Assembly: GCA_964345695.1 (NCBI GenBank) | Contig: CAYFSC010000198.1 | Span: 1-5,376, forward strand | Length of the DNA stretch: 5,376 bases | Origin: CAYFSC01 sp964345695 | Lineage (GTDB): Bacteria; Bacteroidota; Rhodothermia; Rhodothermales; Salinibacteraceae | Direction: 5' to 3' | In this document: piece after piece, positions 1 through 5,260 of the stretch | Layout: every line of letters starts with the position of its first letter | How positions within the stretch are numbered: position 1 is the stretch's first letter | Notes under the pieces: generated by a model | What the model saw: only the letters and a program-made list of their open reading frames with translations | Told to the model about the DNA's origin: nothing | The model's database searches: none | Made by a program: the position numbers and the translations under genes

Positions 1-48
1 GCGCGTACGTGCGACCTGCCACCGATTCATTCGATCTGTTGTCCCGCG

Positions 49-642
49 ATGTCCGATTCCGCCTCCGACCTTCTCGAGGAGATCTGCACCGAGCGCGACG
101 CCGTCGACCCCAGCACGCTGGAGCAGATTCTGATCCTGGGGGTCGAGATCGCACGCGAGGGTCGGGAAGGGCAAAAGATCGGAACCATCTTCACGGTCGG
201 GGACTCGGAGGCGGTGCTGGAGCACTCGCGCCTCATGATCCTCGACCCGCTGAAGGGCCACGCCCCGGCCGACACGTCCGTTCGGGACGCCGATGTGCGC
301 GAGACGCTCAAGGAGCTCGCCCAGCTCGACGGCGCATTTGTCGTGGACAATCAAGGGGCGACCCTCTCTGCGGCCCGCTACCTCGACGCCGACACGACAG
401 GCATCAACATGCCGCTCGGCCTCGGCAGCCGCCACATGGCCGGTGCCGCCATCACGAAGCACACGCGCTGCGTGTCGGTCGTCGTGAGCACGAGCGCCAT
501 CGTTCGCCTCTTCGACGATGGCGTGCTCGTGGCCGAGGTCATTCCCGAGCTCTGGATCTTAAACCGCTACAGCTCGCACATCGACGCCCCGCTCCTCACG
601 CGCAGCGACGAGCAGGTGACCATCCTCAGCCGCCTGGAGTGA
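49..642 (+). CDS. DacZ-like diadenylate cyclase (DisA_N/DAC domain)
   Basis: Predicted cytoplasmic enzyme joining two ATP into cyclic di-AMP. The 197-residue protein has two parts. Residues about 22-72 form an N-terminal segment containing GQKIGTIFTVGD and RLMILDPLKGH, which resembles the pyruvate-kinase-C-like domain I recall in front of archaeal DacZ cyclases. Residues about 85-165 are the DAC domain, with the DGA motif at 94-96, GSRHM at 126-130, the following AAITKHT helix, and VVVSTSAIVRLFDDG. DisA and CdaA carry RHR where this protein has RHM, a difference I associate with the DacZ branch. There are no predicted membrane helices (unlike CdaA) and no DNA-binding HhH domain (unlike DisA). 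The ATG at 49 is chosen because the protein reads family-like from there. The frame is open to the window edge, but the upstream 16 codons are Cys/Pro-rich and unlike the protein. No Shine-Dalgarno sequence is visible. Family assignment is firm; the DacZ subtype is likely; activity is inferred. Confidence 0.88.
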   Translation: MSDSASDLLEEICTERDAVDPSTLEQILILGVEIAREGREGQKIGTIFTVGDSEAVLEHSRLMILDPLKGHAPADTSVRDADVRETLKELAQLDGAFVVDNQGATLSAARYLDADTTGINMPLGLGSRHMAGAAITKHTRCVSVVVSTSAIVRLFDDGVLVAEVIPELWILNRYSSHIDAPLLTRSDEQVTILSRLE

Positions 643-720
643 ACCCAGATCGTGTGGGATGCGCCGTTCGGAAGGGAAGAGGCGGTGAAGGAAACAAACG
701 CGGAAGGGACGCCTGTCGTC

Positions 721-747
721 GGTTTCCGGAACTCGAAACCGGAAACC
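721..747. repeat. 9-bp inverted repeat in the spacer before ggt
   Basis: GGTTTCCGG at 721-729 is the exact reverse complement of CCGGAAACC at 739-747, leaving a 9-base loop. It lies about 80 bases after the cyclase stop. No T-run follows on either strand, so it is not a classical intrinsic terminator, but it could still stop transcription or stabilise the mRNA end. The right arm belongs to a degenerate heptamer series, so the hairpin may simply be a by-product of the repeat. Confidence 0.55.
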
Positions 748-768
748 AGAAGCGCGCACCCGAAACAC
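727..768. repeat. degenerate heptamer tandem repeat
   Basis: Read in sevens, this stretch gives CGGAACT, CGAAACC, GGAAACC, AGAAGCG, CGCACCC, GAAACAC. The first three units agree well with a consensus of about SGAAACC; the last three have decayed. The unit length matches the much clearer heptamer repeat at 2675-2737, although the unit sequence differs. The call rests on visual phasing of few units. Confidence 0.4.
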
Positions 769-770
769 AG

Positions 771-801
771 TTGCCTTTCCCTCGCGGGGCAGATACGTTA
801 A
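771..801 (+). promoter_or_regulatory. candidate Bacteroidota-type promoter for ggt
   Basis: TTG at 771-773 and TACGTTAA at 794-801 are separated by 20 bases. This resembles the TTG / TAnnTTTG promoter pattern known for Bacteroidota. Transcription would begin near 806-810 and leave a leader of about 30 bases before the ATG at 839. The -7 element matches only in TAnnTT, so this is a candidate only. Flanking GCGGGG (784-789) and CCCCGC (816-821) form a weak inverted pair across it. Confidence 0.3.
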
Positions 802-838
802 GGGACGTCGAAATTCCCCGCCATCCGCTCCCACTGTG

Positions 839-2632
839 ATGCTGCGAACGAACGTCGGCGCCCTCGGCGGCGCGCTCCTCCTCACGCTGGCGATCCTCCT
901 TTTCCCGGCATGGACGCCTGATCCCGCGCCCACGCCGCGAACGGCGGAGCCGCCGCGGACTGCACCCGCCCCAGAGTACGGCGAACACGGCATGGTCGTC
1001 TCCGCTCGCCGCGAGGCCAGTCAGGCCGGCGTGGAGATGCTCAAGAAGGGGGGCAATGCCGTCGATGCGGCCGTGGCCACCGGCTTTGCACTGGCCGTCG
1101 TGTATCCCTTGGCCGGCAACATCGGGGGCGGCGGCTTCATGGTGATCCGGCAACCGGACGGCTCCGTCACCACCATCGACCACCGCGAGGAAGCCCCGAG
1201 TGGCGCCACGCAGGAGGTGTACCTGAACGAGGACGGCGAGGCAGCCCGCGAGCGCAGCCGCCAGGGCCATCTCGCGTCCGGCGTGCCGGGGACCGTCCAT
1301 GGCCTGCTCTCCGCCCTCGACACGTACGGCACGCTCGACCGCGCCACCGTCATGGCGCCGGCCATTCGCCTGGCCCGCGAGGGGTTTCACCTCACGTATC
1401 TGCAGGCGCAGAACTTCAATGAGTCGCACGACACCTTTGCCGCGTTCGAGAGCACGAAAAAGTATTTCACGAAGGGCAGCCCCTCGAACAAGTACCGTCC
1501 CGGCGAGCGGTTTGTGCAGACGGACCTGGCGAACACGCTGGAGCGCATCCGCAATCGTGGGATCCGCGAGTTCTACGACGGGAAGACGGCCGATCTCATC
1601 GTCGAAGAGATGGAGCGGGGCGACGGGCTCATCAATCACCAGGATCTTCAGAGCTACACCTCCGTCGAGCGCGAGCCGGTGACCGTCGACTACCGCGGCT
1701 ACACGGTGCACGGCATGGGACCGCCCTCCTCCGGCGGCGTGGCCGTGGGACAGCTCATGCACGCGGCGGAGATGAAGGACATCGGCGCCATGGGGCACAA
1801 CAGCAGTGCCACGGTGCACTACCTCGCGGAAGCCATGAAACGCGTCTTCGCCGACCGCGCCAAGTGGCTCGGCGATCCCGACCACGTTGACGTGCCCACC
1901 GACCGGCTCGCCAGCAAGTCGTACATGCAAGAGCGCATGGCCTCCTTCGACTCCGCGCGCTACACGCCGACCGACTCGGTGGCCGCCGGGCAGCTCGCCA
2001 TGGCCGGCGAATCGATGGAAACGACCCACTACTCGGTGGCCGACAGCAGCGGCATGGCCGTGAGCGTGACCACGACGATCAACAGCGGCTACGGCTCGAA
2101 GGTCGTCGTGGACGGCGCAGGCTTCTTCCTGAACAACGAGATGAACGACTTTGTGCTCAAGCCGGGCGTGCCCAACATCTACGGACTCTCGGGCTCAGAG
2201 CAGAACCTCGTCGCCCCGAGCCGCCGCATGGTGTCCTCCATGTCGCCCACCATCGTCGAGGATCCAGAAGGGCGCCTCTTCATGGTGATCGGCGCGCCGG
2301 GCGGGTCGACGATCATCACGACGACGGCGCAGGTCATCATGAACGTGATCGATCACGGGATGGATATCGAGCAGGCCGTTACCGCCGGACGCGTTCATCA
2401 CCAGTGGAAGCCGCGCGCCCTGAGCTACGAGAAGTATTCGCTCTCGCGGGACGCAATCCGCAATCTGGAGGCGCGGGGCTGGGACGTCACCATGGGCGTC
2501 TTTGGCGGGATCCCGCAGTGGGGTCGCGCACAGGGCATCCACGCGGTCTACGAGCCCGAAATGAGCGGCGTGCCCCGCGCCTACTACGGCGGCGCTGATC
2601 CACGCCGCCTCGGCGAAGCCATCGGGTACTGA
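839..2632 (+). CDS. ggt: gamma-glutamyltransferase, exported, autoprocessing
   Basis: Ntn-hydrolase that cleaves or transfers gamma-glutamyl groups from glutathione-like peptides. Numbered from ATG 839 the protein has 597 residues (E. coli Ggt has 580). Residues about 6-25 are one hydrophobic segment followed by a Pro-rich linker to about 46. There is no lipobox Cys and no clear cleavage site, so it may be a signal peptide or an anchor. The large subunit carries DHREEAP, whose Arg116 matches the glutamate-carboxylate Arg114 of E. coli, and GPPSSGG at 294-300. Self-cleavage should occur before Thr395 in ETTHYS (codon 2021-2023), giving a small subunit of about 203 residues. That subunit has NNEMNDF (Glu434, Asp437; Glu as in human GGT1, where E. 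coli has Gln), a lid-loop segment PGVPNIYGL, SSMSPTIV (Ser466/467) and GAPGG (Gly488/489). All key residues are present, so activity is expected. An in-frame GTG sits immediately upstream at 836. No ribosome site is visible. Physiological substrate is unknown. Confidence 0.96.
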   Translation: MLRTNVGALGGALLLTLAILLFPAWTPDPAPTPRTAEPPRTAPAPEYGEHGMVVSARREASQAGVEMLKKGGNAVDAAVATGFALAVVYPLAGNIGGGGFMVIRQPDGSVTTIDHREEAPSGATQEVYLNEDGEAARERSRQGHLASGVPGTVHGLLSALDTYGTLDRATVMAPAIRLAREGFHLTYLQAQNFNESHDTFAAFESTKKYFTKGSPSNKYRPGERFVQTDLANTLERIRNRGIREFYDGKTADLIVEEMERGDGLINHQDLQSYTSVEREPVTVDYRGYTVHGMGPPSSGGVAVGQLMHAAEMKDIGAMGHNSSATVHYLAEAMKRVFADRAKWLGDPDHVDVPTDRLASKSYMQERMASFDSARYTPTDSVAAGQLAMAGESMETTHYSVADSSGMAVSVTTTINSGYGSKVVVDGAGFFLNNEMNDFVLKPGVPNIYGLSGSEQNLVAPSRRMVSSMSPTIVEDPEGRLFMVIGAPGGSTIITTTAQVIMNVIDHGMDIEQAVTAGRVHHQWKPRALSYEKYSLSRDAIRNLEARGWDVTMGVFGGIPQWGRAQGIHAVYEPEMSGVPRAYYGGADPRRLGEAIGY

Positions 2633-2650
2633 TGGGTCGCTCGCTGAACC

Positions 2651-2696
2651 GAGGATGGGGAATACGGAGACCTTCCATCCTCTATTCTCCATCCTC
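2651..2696. repeat. 14-bp stem after ggt, right arm inside heptamer repeat
   Basis: GAGGATGGGGAATA at 2651-2664 pairs with TATTCTCCATCCTC at 2683-2696 over 14 positions, with one G-U pair and an 18-base loop. It starts 18 bases after the ggt stop codon. The right arm is part of the heptamer tandem repeat, so the left arm is effectively an inverted copy of repeat units. There is no T-run directly after the stem. It could act as an mRNA 3'-end stabiliser or a weak terminator; function is inference. Confidence 0.6.
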
Positions 2697-2737
2697 CATT
2701 TCCCATCCGCCATCCTCCATCCGCCATTTCCCGTTCC
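2675..2737. repeat. nine-unit heptamer tandem repeat (CCATCCN-type)
   Basis: Reading in sevens from 2675 gives CCATCCT, CTATTCT, CCATCCT, CCATTTC, CCATCCG, CCATCCT, CCATCCG, CCATTTC, CCGTTCC. The consensus is about CCATYCY with the first four bases nearly constant. On the minus strand it translates to Gly/Trp-rich heptapeptides (GGWR-type), because three 7-base units make 21 bases; I treat that as a spurious coding shadow. It fills most of the 123-base gap between ggt and the deacetylase gene and is strongly pyrimidine-rich on the plus strand. Heptameric intergenic repeats are known elsewhere, for example the STRR sequences of cyanobacteria. Copy-number variation between strains would be expected. 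Confidence 0.85.
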
Positions 2738-2755
2738 TCTCGGGGCGTCGACAAC

Positions 2756-3661
2756 ATGCCTAACCCGGCCCTCCTGAGCCGCACTATGATGCTCTGGCTT
2801 CTTCCGCTCTTGCTTGTCGCCGTTCCTCAGACCCACGCGCAGAACACCGACGCGGCGCGCATCCTGTTCGTCGGCGCGCACCCGGACGACTGCGACGTGA
2901 AGGCCGGCGGCACGGCCGCACTGCTGGCAGAAGCGGGGCACGCCGTCAAGTTTGTGTCGCTGACCAACGGCGACGCCGGGCACCACGAGATGGGCGGCGG
3001 ACCGCTTGCGAAACGGCGCCGCGCCGAAGCCAAGGAGGCCGCGCGTCGGCTCGGCATCGACGCGTACGAGGTCCTGCACTACCACGATGGAGAGCTGATG
3101 CCGACGCTCGACGTGCGCCATGACGTGATCCGCCTGATCCGTGAGTGGGACGCCGATGTCGTCGTGGGCCACCGCCCGAACGACTACCATCCGGACCATC
3201 GCTACGCCGGACGTGTCGTGCAGGACGCTGCCTACATGGTGCAGGTCCCCAACGTGCTCCCGAAGGTCGAGCCCACCGACGGCAATCCTGTGTTCCTCTA
3301 CTTCAAGGACCGGTTCGAGAAGCCGACCCCGTTCGAGCACGACATTACAGTCGCCATCGACGACGTCATTGATCAAAAGATCAGTGCCCTCGACGCGCAC
3401 GAGTCCCAATTTTACGAGTGGCTGCCGTGGGTCAGCGATGCGCTCAACGAGGTGCCGGAAGGCGAGGCGGCGCGCAAAGACTGGCTGAAGGATCGCTGGA
3501 CCAGCGCGGTGTCGGAGGGCGCGCGCGAGAGCCTGGCGACGTGGTACGGCGAAGATCGGGCGCAGGCCGCACAGTACGCCGAGTCCTTCCAGGTGGCCGA
3601 GTACGGACGCCAGCCCACCGACGCCGAGATCCGCCGCCTGTTTGCCCTGCCGTCTAAGTAA
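2756..3661 (+). CDS. exported PIG-L/LmbE-family zinc N-deacetylase
   Basis: Predicted zinc hydrolase removing an acetyl group from an N-acetyl sugar or related amide. The 301-residue protein has a signal peptide: a short basic start, a hydrophobic core at about 11-23, and likely cleavage after THA at 26-28. The PIG-L fold follows, with AHPDD at 41-45 (His42 and Asp45 as zinc ligands, Asp44 as general base) and HPDH at 145-148 (His148 as third ligand). The conserved C-terminal half includes AIDDVIDQKISALDAHESQ and YEWLPWV, seen in longer secreted members, whereas cytosolic BshB-type thiol-pathway enzymes are shorter (about 230 residues) and lack an export signal. Start choice is uncertain: ATG 2756 gives the longest form, while ATG 2786 or 2789 would give a tighter signal peptide; no Shine-Dalgarno sequence decides. 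It follows ggt by 123 bases across a repeat and may share its transcript. The substrate is unknown. Confidence 0.92.
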   Translation: MPNPALLSRTMMLWLLPLLLVAVPQTHAQNTDAARILFVGAHPDDCDVKAGGTAALLAEAGHAVKFVSLTNGDAGHHEMGGGPLAKRRRAEAKEAARRLGIDAYEVLHYHDGELMPTLDVRHDVIRLIREWDADVVVGHRPNDYHPDHRYAGRVVQDAAYMVQVPNVLPKVEPTDGNPVFLYFKDRFEKPTPFEHDITVAIDDVIDQKISALDAHESQFYEWLPWVSDALNEVPEGEAARKDWLKDRWTSAVSEGARESLATWYGEDRAQAAQYAESFQVAEYGRQPTDAEIRRLFALPSK

Positions 3662-3675
3662 CGCCGGATTCGGTG

Positions 3676-3738
3676 CACTGCACTTGGAGGAAACGCTCCC
3701 CTCGGAGGGTCCTCTTCAACACTCACCATACACTGCAC
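3676..3738. repeat. two direct copies of CACTGCAC before the sugar porter
   Basis: CACTGCAC occurs at 3676-3683 and again at 3731-3738, 55 bases apart start to start. GAGG follows closely in both cases (3687-3690 and 3739-3742). The first copy also forms GTGCACTGCAC, an imperfect palindrome of GTGCA/TGCAC. These could be binding half-sites for a regulator of the transporter gene, but eight bases twice in 90 is only modest evidence. Confidence 0.35.
3686..3715 (+). terminator. nested hairpin between deacetylase and sugar porter genes
   Basis: GAGGA at 3687-3691 pairs with TCCTC at 3710-3714 (plus a closing G-U pair at 3686/3715), and inside it CTCC at 3696-3699 pairs with GGAG at 3704-3707. 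The structure begins 25 bases after the deacetylase stop and is followed by TTC rather than a long T-run. It could be a weak terminator or a leader hairpin of the sugar porter mRNA. The stems are short. Confidence 0.35.
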
Positions 3739-3742
3739 GAGG
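3739..3742 (+). promoter_or_regulatory. weak ribosome binding site for the sugar porter
   Basis: GAGG lies 9 bases before the ATG at 3752. It is the only gene in the window with a Shine-Dalgarno-like sequence at usable spacing, and it supports that start. Confidence 0.45.
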
Positions 3743-3751
3743 TTATCGACC

Positions 3752-5200
3752 ATGGAAGAGAGCAAGGACGACGCTTCCCTCTCAGAGCTTGCAGATGACA
3801 ACGTTGGGAAAATTATTTTCCTTTCGCTGGTTGCGGCCCTGGGAGGGTTCCTGTTTGGGTTCGACAGCGGGGTCATCAACGGAGCCGTCGAGGCGATCCA
3901 GGGCGAGTTTGGCTCCGATGAGGTGGGTACAGGATTCAACGTGGCGTCGATGCTGCTCGGAAGTGCCGTGGGTGCATTCTTCGCCGGAAACTTGGCGGAC
4001 AAGCTCGGCCGACGCCCTACGATGATTCTGACGGCCATCGCCTTCATCATCAGCGCCTGGGGGTCGGGCGCAGCGGGCGGATCGGTTGAGTTCGTCATCT
4101 ATCGCCTCACGGGCGGACTCGCCGTTGGCGCGGCCAGCATTCTGGCTCCCGCCTACATCAGCGAGATCGCTCCCGCCGGCATCCGCGGGAGCCTCGCCAC
4201 GCTGCAACAGCTCATGATCGTCGTGGGGCTGTTCATCGCCTTCCTCAACAATTACCTCATTGCCGGGGCCGCCGGAAGTGCCGCCGACGCCTTCTGGTTC
4301 GGATTCGACGCGTGGCAGTGGATGTTCTGGATGGAACTCATCCCGGCGACCGTCTTCTTCGGCACGCTGCTGCTGATCCCCGAATCGCCGCGCTTCCTGG
4401 TGGCCGCCGGGCGCGAGGACGAAGCCCGCACGGTGATCAACAGCCTGTCGACCGCCGGCGACGCCGACGCCAAGATCGCCGACATCCGGTCGACGCTCGA
4501 AGAGAAGCGGCGTCCGAGGCTCACGGATGTGATTATGGAGCACACCGGCAAGGTCCACCCGCTCGTGTGGGTCGGCATCGGGCTGGCATCGCTGCAGCAG
4601 TTCACGGGCATCAACGTCGTCTTCTACTACGGCGGGACGCTCTGGCAGGCGGCGGGCTTCACCGAGGCGAGCGCCCTGCTGACGAACGTGATCAACGGCT
4701 CGGTGAATGTCATCTTTACCTTCGTCGCCATCGCGCTGGTGGACCGGGTCGGGCGAAAACCGCTCTTGCTCGTCGGCTCGCTGGGCCAGGCTGTGATGCT
4801 GGGCATCATGGCGTACGTGTTCGGCACGTCGGCCGTCGCGGCGTCCGGAGACCTACAGATGGAGGGCAACATGGGCCTCATCGCTCTCGTGGCCGCCAAC
4901 GCCTACATCGCCTTCTTCGCCTTCTCGTGGGGGCCGATCATGTGGGTTCTGCTCGGTGAGATATTCCCGAACCAGTTCCGCGGTGCCGCGCTGTCGATTT
5001 GCGGACTCGTGCAGTGGCTGTCGAACTTCCTCGTGACGATGACCTTCCCGATCCTGCTCGGCTCGATCGGACTCGGCTTTTCGTACGGCATCTATGCCAC
5101 GTTCGGGATCATTGCCTACTTCTTCGTCAGGCTGTTCGTCAAGGAGACGAAGGGACGTACGCTGGAGGACATGTCGCGCGAGGCGACGGAGACGGCGTGA
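3752..5200 (+). CDS. XylE-like sugar/proton symporter (MFS sugar porter family)
   Basis: Inner-membrane importer of a hexose or pentose. The 482 residues hold 12 helices: six at about 20-210, a cytoplasmic linker at 215-268, and six at about 270-463. Sugar-porter signatures appear in order: GGFLFGFDSGV (31-41), DKLGRRP (83-89), YRLTGG (117-122), PAYISEIAPAGIRG (133-146), PESPR (210-214), LQQFTGIN (281-288), DRVGRKP (331-337), GPIMW (394-398), EIFP (403-406) and KETKG (464-468). Aligned by eye to E. coli XylE, the sugar-contact residues are all kept: Gln153 (Q168), Gln282/283 (Q288/289), Asn288 (N294), Trp398 (W392) and Gln421 (Q415). Asp38 and Arg118 match the proton-coupling pair D27/R133, which favours symport over facilitated diffusion. 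The usual PETKG end motif is KETKG here. The acidic N-terminal tail fits a halophile. Xylose or glucose is the likely substrate, but homology alone does not decide it; no sugar-catabolism gene is adjacent. Confidence 0.94.
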   Translation: MEESKDDASLSELADDNVGKIIFLSLVAALGGFLFGFDSGVINGAVEAIQGEFGSDEVGTGFNVASMLLGSAVGAFFAGNLADKLGRRPTMILTAIAFIISAWGSGAAGGSVEFVIYRLTGGLAVGAASILAPAYISEIAPAGIRGSLATLQQLMIVVGLFIAFLNNYLIAGAAGSAADAFWFGFDAWQWMFWMELIPATVFFGTLLLIPESPRFLVAAGREDEARTVINSLSTAGDADAKIADIRSTLEEKRRPRLTDVIMEHTGKVHPLVWVGIGLASLQQFTGINVVFYYGGTLWQAAGFTEASALLTNVINGSVNVIFTFVAIALVDRVGRKPLLLVGSLGQAVMLGIMAYVFGTSAVAASGDLQMEGNMGLIALVAANAYIAFFAFSWGPIMWVLLGEIFPNQFRGAALSICGLVQWLSNFLVTMTFPILLGSIGLGFSYGIYATFGIIAYFFVRLFVKETKGRTLEDMSREATETA

Positions 5201-5260
5201 TTCAAGTGTTCAGGTGTTCGGGGGCTCAGGCTCCGGGGCTCGGGGGCTCAGGCTCGGGCG
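5201..5260. repeat. imperfect 8/6-base tandem repeat with a 22-base period
   Basis: Directly after the sugar porter stop, units run TTCAAGTG, TTCAGGTG, TTCGGGGG, CTCAGG, CTCCGGGG, CTCGGGGG, CTCAGG, CTCGGGCG. The 15-base string CGGGGGCTCAGGCTC occurs at 5219-5233 and 5241-5255, giving a 22-base higher-order period (8+8+6). The right two thirds overlap the predicted 3' end of the minus-strand gene, where they would encode a Pro/Glu/Ser-rich tail. No intrinsic terminator for the sugar porter is visible here. Confidence 0.7.

Noticed and set aside
9..839. 276-codon plus-strand frame overlapping the cyclase
   Set aside because: Arg/Gly/Pro/His-rich shadow of the cyclase gene in another frame that continues through the spacer; no recognisable domain.
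626..2029. 467-codon minus-strand open frame opposite ggt
   Set aside because: Its translation is His/Gly/Arg/Val-rich with no family motif, and it is fully antisense to a gene with every catalytic residue conserved. Long antisense frames are expected in high-GC genes.
2675..2737. Possible CRISPR array
   Set aside because: Units are 7 bases with no spacers between them; this is a simple tandem repeat.
2584..2784. Minus-strand 66-codon frame with Gly/Trp-rich heptapeptides
   Set aside because: The peptide periodicity is simply the 7-base DNA repeat translated (21 bases per 7 residues); no start context or conservation supports a protein.
2195..3409. 404-codon minus-strand open frame spanning the ggt end, the repeat and the deacetylase gene
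   Set aside because: It runs through a tandem repeat and antisense to two well-supported genes, with low-complexity translation of the repeat; a coding shadow.
2756..3661. PIG-L protein as the bacillithiol-pathway deacetylase BshB
   Set aside because: It has an export signal and a longer C-terminal half than cytosolic BshB proteins, so a bacillithiol biosynthetic role is unlikely.
3686..3691. GGAGGA as a strong Shine-Dalgarno sequence
   Set aside because: It lies about 60 bases before the nearest supported start (3752) and is better explained as a hairpin arm.
3782..4558. 258-codon minus-strand frame opposite the sugar porter
   Set aside because: Antisense to a complete transporter with conserved motifs; composition is typical of a shadow frame.
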